Below are positions 48,184 through 58,007 of a stretch of 64,000 bases of DNA, piece by piece. The position numbers were made by a program, and so were the translations under genes. The notes under the pieces are model-generated. The model was not told the origin of the DNA. It searched no databases and saw nothing but the letters and a program-made list of their open reading frames with translations. Every line of letters starts with the position of its first letter. The stretch's first letter is position 1. The DNA comes from Trichobilharzia regenti (taxonomy: Eukaryota; Platyhelminthes; Trematoda; Strigeidida; Schistosomatidae): positions 118,187,842-118,251,841 of the forward strand of contig OX235270.1 in assembly GCA_944472135.2 (NCBI GenBank). The letters run 5' to 3'.

Positions 48184-48993
48184 TCAGGACCATTGTAGAT
48201 TTAGTGACTGAACAAACTTCTTTTGTATGCAGAGTTCAGGATTCAATATGTGAATTGCCATTGCTTCTGCAGTTTGAAGAAGTTTAATTCGTACTCTTTT
48301 GGTAAGATTCCCACGTATTGTGTAGATAACTGAGAAGTTGTTTTGTGGGTTTGCTTGGTGCCCGGATTCGATCAAGTGTTCTAGGATAGAGTTGTGGCGG
48401 GGGGATCTTCTTTCTCCTTTATAAAACCATGAAGGTAAGTGTTCGCTGATTCGTTTGAATAGCAAACGCTGGGTACGGCCGACATACCTAGCTCCACATG
48501 AGCAGGTGAATTGGTAGATGCAAATTGATGAGGCCCCCAGTGGAAGCTTATCCTTCACGTTCGTGCGAATCATATGTTTCGTAGAGAAAGTTAGTCTGAG
48601 TTCCGCTGCGAAGAAGGTTTTCTTCAGTGAACGGCATAGGCGGTTTCTCAGTATTTCTGCTGAAGAATCTCCGTTGAATTGTAGATTCAAATAGAGAAGT
48701 TTCTTGGGAGCAGTAAGCATGGATGGATTTTGTGTTTTGGGCTTCATAGCTTTTGTGATCAAACGTTCCGGGTAACCGTTTTCAAGGAGGATTCTTTTCA
48801 GGGTCTTCAGCTCTTCTTCTATAGTTTCCGGACAGCAAATGTTGTGGATTCTGTGAGTCAGTGAGCGGATCAGATTTCGTTTTGTATATATAGGCAACCA
48901 ACTGTGAAAGCTGATGAGTTGTCCATTCCATGTCGGTTTTCTGGACGTGCAACTAGCAAGACGCGAACAAGATAGGACACTCAAAAGATCCAT
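48184..48993 (-). pseudogene. Penelope-like element, RT thumb plus GIY-YIG endonuclease (best preserved copy)
   Basis: This is an uninterrupted 269-codon frame. Residues 1-90 match the end of the Penelope RT: LISFHSWLPIYTKRNLIRSL, THRIHNICCPETIEEELKTL and ENGYPERLI. Residues 105-150 are the linker (LYLNLQFNGD). From about 163 comes the GIY-YIG nuclease, IYQFTCSCGARYVGRTQRLL, then FKRISEH, SILEHLIESGHQ and LQTAEAMAIHILNPELCI; the frame ends naturally. Penelope GIY-YIG nicks DNA to prime reverse transcription. A stop directly precedes the ATG and the RT palm is missing, so the copy is 5'-truncated at about 49.0 kb. No frame damage is seen in what remains. Confidence 0.88.
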
Positions 48994-49027
48994 TCACGGT
49001 GTGGAATCAAGCAATAATGAAAAAAAA
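48991..49027 (+). repeat. short match to the SINE B tail at the Penelope truncation point
   Basis: CACGGTGTGGAATCAAGC followed by an A-rich run resembles the end of SINE family B (ATACGGTGTGGAATCAAGCT). It lies exactly where the Penelope copy is cut. Only about 25 bp match. Confidence 0.35.
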
Positions 49028-49029
49028 TG

Positions 49030-50080
49030 AGAGATGAAAAGATAATTTTAGTCTTGGTTTAATTGGCATTTTCTGTATTACTGATTATATTGGACCGAAA
49101 TGCCTTGAAATTGGTTCACCGTTTAACAAGATGAGTGCAGGTTTCGCGTCTCAATGGAAACAACATTACTCTATGACAGTGCAAATATGCCTAGCTGACA
49201 AGTCCCGAAAAGAATGACATGCGCATTCCTGACTCCAGTGACAGATACAACCTACCAAAATGAAACTTAAAAGATATCCACTAACTGTTCGGATACTTAT
49301 TCATCTCAGTAAGAGAATAAACCTTGGGCCATGATTCCTAGATTGACGGTGAAAATCTGTTTGAATAAAAATTTAAGCTTAGAGGGCAAAAGAACTGTTA
49401 AAAAAAGACAGCTGAAACTCAGTTAGCTAAATTCTGAGTTACTGAAATCGCGTTAAGCGGAAGACGTTTCACAGTATACTGTTTCATATGAAAGCAGAGA
49501 ATGAGAGAGGTAAGAAACTTCAGAAGATACTCTATGGCCTGGAGCACAACTCTTATCCAATGATACTTCCCCACCCCTTCTTACAGTCTCTAGAATAAAA
49601 ATGAGACTTGGACGATGCACAGTTTCTATTTTCAGTCAACTGGCAATAAAATAAAGAACAAATAAAGAGATCATTTTTCGTGACTGCTCATATAATTATA
49701 TGTGTGGACAGTCAGTTTGTCAGTTATATCAAAAAAAGTAGATCACTTAGGCATATCGTTGATATCACCAGAATAATAAAGATTAGTCAGAATGTCATTA
49801 AGCGTATGAAGATTAGTCAGTTTAGACTAGAAGTTACGTGGTGCAAAAAAAACTGTCTAGAAAATTGGGTGTCACTCCAAAGGATATAGAAAAAAAACGG
49901 ATGAAGAGAGTAAACAAGTCGATGGTTGGGCAAATGATGCTACTAATTGTGATGATAGAAAATACCAGACAAACAACAGATGAATTCGGATTTATGTCCA
50001 AGGTACAATAGAGGGGTGGGAATGCGGTTGGACAGGTTTCTTGTATTATAAATAAGATTTTATTTTGATAAATCACACAG
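49030..50080. other. AT-rich non-coding DNA
   Basis: No gene is recognised. Frames at 49680-49889 and 49834-50094 lack motifs. GATTAGTCAG is repeated at 49783 and 49811. Confidence 0.4.
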
Positions 50081-50202
50081 GGGAGTGAAATCAAGACATC
50101 TGCGCATAGCCAAAGCGCTAGCTATACAAAAGCTCAAACCCACGCTTTGTATCCAAAAGAAATACGTTCAACCCCTGTCCCTGACATGGCCATCATAAAC
50201 AG
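50080..50202 (+). pseudogene. Penelope-like element, extreme C-terminus
   Basis: LRIAKALAIQKLKPTLCIQK then KYVQPLSLTWPS and a stop. This matches the end of the 48 kb copy (TAEAMAIHILNPELCIQKKF VQSLNLQWS). Only the last ~30 codons are left. Confidence 0.75.
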
Positions 50203-50529
50203 GTAATTTTTTAGTAATGACTATCCCATCGCCTTTCGTACCTAAACTTCCTGTTTATTCTTGTTATTTTCAGTTTTTCTTAATCCCTGTTTACACTGAC
50301 ACATTTTCATACCCGAACTTCGTGTTCATTTTGTCATTTTACTATTTCTACATATTTAATCCCTGATTGCATAAACAATTATTCATCACATTAGTTTTTT
50401 ATCCAAACATCCTGTCTATTTTGTTATTTCTACATTTCTAACCCTAATTGCTCAATGTCAATCTTCTTAGCTATCATGATGCTATTTTGTTTGTTTTATC
50501 CATTCCCTGTTTATTATGGCATTCTAATT

Positions 50530-50591
50530 CCTAGCGGTTAGGATTCCTGGCTTTCACCCAGGCGGCCCGGGTTCGACTCCCGGCGCGGGAG
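50530..50591 (+). pseudogene. tRNA-Glu (TTC) pseudogene, 5' acceptor strand missing
   Basis: The D arm (TAGCGGTTAGGA), anticodon arm CCTGG-CTTTCAC-CCAGG with anticodon TTC at 50553-50555, T arm CCGGG-TTCGACT-CCCGG and the 3' acceptor strand CGCGGGA are all eukaryotic tRNA-Glu. The 5' strand that should read TCCCGCG is replaced by unrelated sequence (ATTCTAA), so the acceptor stem cannot form. It sits 10 bp upstream of SINE B2. Confidence 0.85.
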
Positions 50592-50601
50592 CGCTTTGTG
50601 T

Positions 50602-50810
50602 GCGTCGGTGGCACAGTGGTTAGGACTCTCGCCGACCATGCACATGGTCCGGAGTTCGAGTTCACGCCGACGCACACCTGATATCTATGGTCGGCCTGCG
50701 AAATTTGGGCTACCGATATCCATGCTGAAAATTCCATACTTGTACCAAAAATACAGTGTGGAATCAAGCTGTAATCAAAAATAAAAAAAATAAAAAATAA
50801 AAATAAATTT
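50602..50810 (+). mobile_element. SINE family B, copy B2
   Basis: It has the head GCGTCGGTGGCACAGTGG, a B-box relic (AGTTCGAGTTC), then the body CTATGGTCGGCCTGCGAAAT, GAAAATTCCATACTTGTACC and GTGTGGAATCAAGCTGTAAT, with an A-rich tail containing AAATAAAA units. Confidence 0.85.
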
Positions 50811-50945
50811 TAATTTTTATTAATTTGCCCCTTGACCGGATATTATTTTGGAACTTTCCCATCCATTTGATATAAATACACGAATGTACAGCCTAGATGA
50901 TGACTTCGTCAAAAAGGAAATCTTCGCTGCAATTGTCTTCTTATT

Positions 50946-51200
50946 AAATCACACAGTGTTGTACAGTAATATTAACTGATGACGTTTCGAGTACGAACTA
51001 TTGATAACACTAATATTATTTCCAAATGTACTTTATCTTATATTGATTTTATTCAAATGTCTAATCAGTTTTTACTCATCTGTATAAATGAAGCAAGAAA
51101 GTAGTGTGTGAGTACCTTGATATGATTATGAGTGGCAATAAATTGTGCTCGAAAGGTGGTCATCTGTAAATATTACTGTATAACATTGTGTGATTTTATC
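50946..51200. repeat. Penelope-like terminal repeats, inverted pair without ORF (locus 4)
   Basis: Bases 50946-51011 (minus) mirror 51131-51196 (plus), with landmarks CACACAG/CTGTGTG, CAGTAATATT and GACGTTTCGAG/CTCGAAAGGTGGTC. This is the same subfamily as locus 3, but no coding relic remains between the arms. Confidence 0.65.
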
Positions 51201-51222
51201 ATAATAAAATTTCCTCCTTAAT

Positions 51223-51417
51223 GCGTCGGCGGCACAGAGGTTACGACGTTCGTCGACCATACACATGCTCCGGGACTCGATTCCGTATCGACGCACATCT
51301 AATATCAATGGTCGCCCCGCGAAATTTGGGCGACCGATATCACATGCTGAAAATTCCTTACTTGTACCAAAAATACGGTATGGAATCAAGCTATAATCAA
51401 AAAAATTAAAAAAAATA
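51223..51417 (+). mobile_element. SINE family B, copy B3, inserted in a Penelope end
   Basis: It has the head GCGTCGGCGGCACAGAGG, the body CAATGGTCGCCCCGCGAAAT and the tail TACGGTATGGAATCAAGCTA plus an A-run. The Penelope repeat sequence resumes after it (CTACCACAGTGCCCAAG), as seen uninterrupted at 43490-43540 on the other strand. Confidence 0.85.
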
Positions 51418-51511
51418 TACTCTACCACAGTGCCCAAGTTTTATACTTATATCAAGTTTCTTCTAATTGCATGAATCCGGTTTTTATAATATGACTTTGG
51501 CCTGTATGCAG

Positions 51512-51531
51512 CTGATGAGAAGCCAACGAAA
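51512..51531 (+). ncRNA. hammerhead-like motif of a Penelope-like end
   Basis: CTGATGAGAAGCCAACGAAA: both conserved boxes are exact, with a minimal stem II closed by one G-C pair. Penelope-like elements are known to carry minimal hammerhead motifs in their terminal repeats. It is followed by the same TACTTTATTC sequence as the 36975 motif. Confidence 0.5.
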
Positions 51532-51619
51532 TAAATGATGGTACCATTTTATTTTGCAACAACTGTTGTTCCTACTTTATTCATATGCAAGTATACTTAG
51601 GCATTGTTTGCATTCATCA

Positions 51620-52545
51620 ACAGTGGGTTTATTATTATTCTCTTGGGTTCCGAGTGGAGCATAGGGCTTCAGCAAACCACCTCCACTGTCTTCCATTTTC
51701 TGTTGTCCTCTTCAGCTGGGTCCACGGTTGCCCATAATCTCCGATCTCCTCCTCATATTATCTCCTCTGGGTCACTCGCACACCGACGACCCACTCACCA
51801 CTCGAGGGATGGCCTGTACTGAGCGCGATGTTGTTCGACGGTCTCCTCAATGTATGCCCGATCCATCTTCATTTTCTCCTACATACTTGATGAGCAGTCT
51901 GCTCTTGGTCGGTTTGTCTTTAGCCAGAGTTGAAACTGTGCTTCCTAGATATGTGAAGGAGGTGACCTCTGTAAAATCTCTCCCGTTGATGGTGATTGGT
52001 GCTGGTTGCTGTTGCTATTTAGTTGGTTATCTACATCACCTCCGTCTTCTCTATGTTCATCTGTAGTCCTGTCCTCACTGCAAGTTTCTTCAAAGAGTTC
52101 GTTGGTTTTCGCTTGCAAGTCTTCGAGTCTGTGTGACATCAGACATACACTGTCCATGAAATCCAGACCCTCTGAAGTCTTCTGATCGGTCAGTATGGCG
52201 TATTCTTGTCTTCTTACTCCCAGCACGTCTGACACATGACCCAGCTCAACAATATTAGGAATATCAGTGGTGATAATAGGCAGCCTTGTGTTGCTCCTGT
52301 ATTCACTTCGAACGCCTCACTAATTTTGCCGTTATGAGTCACCCAACACGTGGCATTGTCATATAGCCAACCGTTGAATAAGGTTGAAAAATACTTAGGC
52401 ATTGCATGCCATAGTGTTGAGGTAGTTTCCGAATTACTTCTCGGTCAACGCTGTTGAAGGCCTTTTCGAATTCGATGAGGTTGAGGTAGAGAGAGGTTTT
52501 ACTGCCATTCTATGCTGTGTTTCTTAATGATACGTAGGGTTGCAA
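51620..52545 (-). pseudogene. RTE-clade retrotransposon, 3' fragment B
   Basis: On the minus strand YLNLIEFEKAFNSVDREVIR (RT motif A, first Asp replaced by Glu) is followed by WLYDNATCWVTHNGKISEAF and TGATQGCLLSPLIFLI. Then comes LDFMDSVCLMSHRLEDLQAK, where FADD has become FMDS, so the catalytic centre is lost. The 3' end reads GAAGCCCTATGCTCCACTCG and stops in AATAATAATAA. Confidence 0.82.
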
Positions 52546-52633
52546 CACTGAATAACTTACTTCAATTATGCAAAGTGAAATAAACTGACCATTTTTAAGG
52601 ATAGTGTATTATTATTATTATTATTAGTGTTAT

Positions 52634-52857
52634 TTTATTCCCTTACACTCCGAATGGAACATAAGGCGTCAAGCTAGAGCTTTGAATTTTCTGTGGCAGC
52701 GGTTTCATTTTAACAGGGTGGGGTTTTTAGACTTATGCCCAATTTTCCCTCTTTACTGGTGTAGGGAAGTCCAGGAGTTCGTCAGCCGAGTATTGAACCT
52801 TGGACCACACGAACGGTTGGCGAGAGTCGTACCCATAGAACACTGATGCACTGACGG
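52634..52857 (-). mobile_element. SINE family A, copy A7 (old)
   Basis: On the minus strand it has the head CCGTCAGTGCATCAGTG, a B-box relic GGTTCAATAC, the body CTAAAAACCCCACCCTGTT and the tail CTTATGTTCCATTCGGAGTG. ATAATAATAA units follow. It is the most diverged full-length family A copy. Confidence 0.7.
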
Positions 52858-54479
52858 TTATACTGAAATATTTCAATTAATATTGAGTACCATCCACATG
52901 ATTACTTTAAAACAGTAAGTAGATCAAGTCACTGAAAGTTGTAGTGTATTCTGTTTAGTGTTATTTGTAGAAATATCGACTTACAAGAAGCGTAAAAATG
53001 AAGATTTTAGATAGTTTTCCTTGTTATCCTGATTATACAAATGTCACAATGAATAATGTTAAGTAAATTCTGACAAGTTTCAAGTAGCACAGAAAATTAA
53101 GGCAGGGAAATAGGCGTTTGACATGAGAACATACATACATGAAATAATCTGTAAAACCTTGAACGAACTAAAACACAGTCGTTTGTAACAGACTTTAAAA
53201 ACTGGCATGTTAAAAAGATGGAGATTTTGATGTTGTCTTTTGTGTTCCCAGGTAATTTGTTCAAGGCTAATACAAATGAAAACCGATCACGGTCAACACC
53301 ATCAGTAAAGAAAGACAATTTCCCCCATGGAGAATTCCAGAAGCTGAATTTACGCTTAAGTTAGCGATGGAGATGTTGAGGCTGCAGTTAAGAGAACGCA
53401 ACAACATCAAACAACTGCACAGATACTTGTCACAGAAAATACACTAGAAGGGCGGAATTATGACTATTCATTCGAACATATTCCAAAACACTTGAGGCTC
53501 AGGGATTCTCAGTCTTTTCCAAACACAGCCCTCAGTAGGAGTGATTCATTCCGGACAGAAGATAGGCATGCCCTAGCTTTGTTTACCGTAATAAATAAAC
53601 GAAAAAAATATGAACCTTACTTCGCTTCATGAAATCATTTGCTATCAAGTCATCTACAACCAATTCATGCGTCCAAAAAGAATATGATAATTAACTCGAA
53701 TTCGATCCAGTAGCGCAAATCTTAAGTGACTATATGATTTTTTTTATCCTGTTTATTGTTATAATTGTTGATTCATTTACTAAAAGTGTTTTTTGAATTT
53801 GCACTACTCTCAAATGACTAACATGAGTAGTTGGATATCACTCGCATAAATCAGTAGTGCTAACCAGACCGTGGTAATCTAAACACCGGTTGACCATTTC
53901 CATAGTTTGGGCCAAGCTCATCAACGGTGTGCCTGGTACAGCTCAACTCACAGATCAGTTCAAACCATTCAATATATGGCTGGCTAAATGGTCGAAATGG
54001 CAATACACGTTGATTAGATTTACAATCTGCACATTTCTAGGTGAAGTTTCACTAGAGTTTGCTTTGGAAAACGAAATTATTCAGAACACAAGTACCCCTG
54101 ATTGATGTAAATGGTTCGAAAGCAACTATTCACATCAAGCACTCATAAGTAGACAGCATAGTGTATTCATGCTTACTTTCTTTATTTCTATTTGTTGTAT
54201 CAAGCAGATCACGTATACTGTGATCTAAATAATATTTTGAATCAAAATCTAACTGTGGGGAAATTTCATCTTGAAGTGTGTAAACTGCATATCACAAACT
54301 AATTTGCAAACTGCGAATTTGATTAAATATTTTGTATTTGTTTGTAAATATAACCTTAAAACTAGCACATTTTATAAAAAAATCAGTTAATTTCGCCTTG
54401 CCTTATTAAAGATCAGATCTAGAATAGAGGAATATTTAAAAAAAGACTATTTCTAATTTCTCGTTAGATAATTTTTATT
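52858..54479. other. AT-rich non-coding DNA
   Basis: No gene or classified repeat is seen; short frames (53097-53318, 53890-54105) have no motif. Confidence 0.45.
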
Positions 54480-54950
54480 TAGTATAATAGTCTTTTTGAG
54501 TGGATCGCCTTTCAGACACAACTGATTGGTCACAATCATATCAGCGCATCTACAAGACTCTTTAACTTGCTTTATTTAATCGTTTCACTCCTAACTGTTC
54601 ATTAGTGAAGACTACCATATATCTGGGACTGGTGTTGCGCCGTTTCGATGTTGACTTGATGAACAAAGATTCAGTGATCACTCGCATGAATATCAGTGGT
54701 TGAGTTTGTTTCCAGATTACTAAACCTGGTAGGATTTGTCATCTCAGATCTAGCTAACTGACTGTGATCTGCTAGTCTAACCAATGCTATCAACCTTACA
54801 TTCGCTAGATGTTTTTGTCAGATTATATTATTTCTCCTAATCGAATGTGTCGGGTCCCTAAGTTGATGTTAATAGTCTCTAAGGGGGTCAGTTGCTTTAA
54901 ATACTGATCTAAATCTATCCTTGTTAAGAATCCCAGGCAAGGGAAATGAA
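54480..54950 (-). pseudogene. Penelope-like element relic
   Basis: On the minus strand LGILNKDRFRSVFKATDPLR and later IRRNNII match the linker of locus 3 (ILNKTRIRVAFKPTNSLRD, IQQNNII). The terminal-repeat remains (CGCTGATATGATTGTGACC, GTCTGAAAGG) follow toward 54480. It is heavily decayed. Confidence 0.6.
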
Positions 54951-56600
54951 GTTAGCAGTTAGATTACACCACATCGCCTAAATTCAACTCATATGTACAA
55001 GTTATTTGTCTTTTTATTGTAAATATATATTGCTTACCGATTATAATTAAATTTAATAGAAAAAGTAATTCATCGAAAAGTCGATTCAGACACTGATGTT
55101 TCTTTGATAATGCTTCATAAAAGCCGGAGAAAGTAAGCAGGGTTTATGAAATCCACCCTAACCAATTCATTGAATAGCATTTTATAAACTATAACCTTCA
55201 AAAGCTTCCATGAAATCAAATTCACCTGAACAACACAAGTATGTCGAAAGGTAGAGAAACAGGATGGACGTCAGCCGATTCTCATGCACCAAATCGATTC
55301 AAAGCAGAGTGCATACCCATCTATAAACACTAAATAGCACCAACCAATAGAGGATTTCATTTCCATATTACTCAACTTAGTCAGCCGCTATAAAATGCCT
55401 TTCTCTTCAAAAAGATAGTTACACTTTACATTCTCTGAGATATTCAACTTTGTTTATCTTGTCTGTTCCAGATATCTTACGTGTCCTGTAATATGAATCT
55501 TGTTTTTGGTTTATATTCACATGCGATGTGTTTTGTTACTCTATGCCTGATACTACATCTTTATTTGTATAACTACTACAGTTGTTATATATCAGTTGAG
55601 AGGAAGCTCTGCAGAATTTTTTCTTACATTGAAGAAGTCAATAAACAGGAAATGGGAAGAGAAGATGACAGCATTGAGAAGAATACAGGGAGAAACAGAC
55701 AAACATATTTATTTTTATTAGTTGTAAATAGTGGCGTCAATGTAAGATTTACAACTCCCTAAATGTACACTGAATTCTCTCGTGATAGACATTACTTTTG
55801 CTTTTACCAGTGTTCTTCACTATAGTAATATTGGTGTTCTTTATCGAATTTCACGCTTTCCACATAAATTACTTCCCTAGTGTATATGATTGTTCTGTCC
55901 GAAAACAAGAATGCATGTTATCATCCTTAAATTAGCTTTTCATAGCTAGGAAGAGACAGTTTTGTATTCGATGAACCCTAGTCCGTTCTTCCCTGCTTTA
56001 TTAAAGAAACTGGGTGATTTAAGATCACTTCATTAATTTATATCTCAATACTTTACTAAATGATATAATTTCGGTGTACATGTTTTAGGCGATGCCTAAT
56101 TTAAAACTATTATTAGCTCAGGTCAAAGCAGTTTTTATTAAAAAATAGAAGCCTGCCTGAGAGCCATTGATAAAAGTATTAGTGAACACCTTGTCCATCA
56201 TATTGTGAATCTCTTTAGAAATGTGGACCTATGACCTAGTTAAAGTATATCCAGCTGTTAGTCGTCCAGTATCAGGAGTAACGCCATACCAGTGCTCTAC
56301 AGTCTGTCGTATATTGTCATTACTGATAAAATATGAGCAGTGTTAGTGTTTTCAAATAACATCTGTCCAGAAGCTTCCCAATCATCACTAGTATCAACTT
56401 CTGATCATACTGCATGTAATGAAACCTTCATTTAAGTTTCTAAGCTCATCCGTGATTCCATTTTTTACTACAAAACTAATACATACTTATACAAATTTGT
56501 ATAAGCCACATAAAACACCTTTAATATATAAAAGAAGTGAGATTAGCTCTCTGAATTTTTTAAAGTCTTTATTGCTTACATTTGTATCAAGACAATTCTG
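54951..56600. other. AT-rich non-coding DNA
   Basis: There is no recognised gene. A 93-codon frame (55481-55762) is open with a hydrophobic N-terminus, but nothing else supports it. Confidence 0.4.
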
Positions 56601-56604
56601 AGCA

Positions 56605-56735
56605 ATGACTGGTGCTCGAAACGTTACCAGACTGCTAATACTCTTATCACTGTCACTGTGTGTTATTATCAAATGAAATTGTTCCCGTGATGACATTATA
56701 CCATACCAAAGTGCCCAAATACTATTATTATGTCT
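56605..56735 (+). repeat. Penelope-like terminal repeat relic (locus 3 type)
   Basis: GTGCTCGAAACGTTACCAGA, GTGTGTTATTATCAAATGAA and CCAAAGTGCCCAAAT occur in the same order as in the locus 3/4 ends (GTGCTCGAAAGGTGGTC, GTGTGATTTTATCA, CCACAGTGCCCAAG). Confidence 0.5.
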
Positions 56736-56795
56736 AGGGGATGGCATAGTTATTTGAAGTTTCAATATGTTATATTACTTAAAAAATATAGTTAT

Positions 56796-56994
56796 ATTTT
56801 ATTTTTTTTTATTTTTTATTTACAGCTTGATTCCACACTGTATTTTTGGTACAAGTATGGAATTTTAAGCATGGATATCGGCAGCCCAAATTTTGCAGGC
56901 CGACCATAGATGTCAGGTGTGCGCCGGCGTGGGCTCGAACCCCGGACCATGTGCATGGTCGGCGAGAGTCCTAACCACTGTGCCACCGACGCAC
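56796..56994 (-). mobile_element. SINE family B, copy B4
   Basis: On the minus strand it has the head GCGTCGGTGGCACAGTGG, B box GGGTTCGAGCCC, the body and the tail CAGTGTGGAATCAAGCTGTA with an A-rich end. It is close in sequence to B2 and B5. Confidence 0.88.
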
Positions 56995-57810
56995 ACAAAA
57001 TGCTTGTCACCGCCTCGAGGGTGGAGACGAGGTAAGTTGGAGTACCTGGGCAGTATCTTTAGAAATACCACTTACAAAGTCATCTGTACACCGAAGAGAA
57101 GAATACCCAGTATCTGAAGAAACTTCGAAGTGTTCCATGTCATTTAAGCTATGACATTTAACCAAATGTCTTAGTTTTTTATCGTTGAAAGTGATAATTC
57201 TGGAAGGACGTATAATCTTAATAAAGTTAATAAGTTTTATCAAAACTTTCTCAACACTTCTCTGGATGAGTTCTTAAAATAATTCATGATGGTAATAGAC
57301 TAAGGTGGAAGTTATTCACAACCACCAGATGATAAATACTCAAAATATTCAAATGTTGTGTTTGATGACACTACTAAGCCAAGGTGTCACCACATCACGA
57401 AATAACACAATTGTAAACTAATGCGTCATTAGGTCTCAGTCTAGCACCTCATAAGCGAGAGATTCTTTGTGTAAGTTAAACAACAGCAGCCACCTACATA
57501 TATAACCTCCAATAAGGAATTCGAGTAATTGGTAATCTAAACAAGGTTAATTATGCTTACTGTTATGGGTGTGCTTAATGAGCCTTATGAAGACTGAGTG
57601 TTTGACTGCTATGTGAATAATGGATTAATTGGATTTACCGAGACACATATGTTCGAGGAAAACTTGACAAGTTGATCGATCTTTTTGGTGGAGTGGAATT
57701 TCCGCTTAGATTAATATAAAAACAAAATCAGAAATATGAATGAAAAGCAGAACTCCATGATTCTATTATAGTCAGTGAGACTTTCAAAGAGTAACTCTTC
57801 AGTGATCCTT

Positions 57811-58007
57811 ATTTTTATTTACTTTTTTATTTTTGATTACAGCTTGATTCCACACCGTATTTTTGGTACAAGTATGGAATTTTCAGCGTGGATATCGGTA
57901 GCCCAAATTTTGCAGTCCAACCATAGGTATCAGGTGTGCGTCGGCGTGGGCTCGAACCCCGGACCATGTGCATGGTCGGCGAGAGTCCTAACCACTGTGC
58001 CACAGAC
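57811..58007 (-). mobile_element. SINE family B, copy B5
   Basis: On the minus strand it has the head GTCTGTGGCACAGTGGTTAG, B box GGGTTCGAGCCC, the body GGTTGGACTGCAAAATTTGG and the tail CGGTGTGGAATCAAGCTGTA, followed by AAAAATAAAAAAGTAAATAA. Confidence 0.88.

Noticed and set aside
50530..50591. Functional tRNA-Glu gene
   Set aside because: The 5' acceptor strand is absent, so the acceptor stem cannot pair; called a pseudogene.
55481..55762. 93-codon plus-strand ORF with a hydrophobic start
   Set aside because: No family match and nothing around it suggests a gene.
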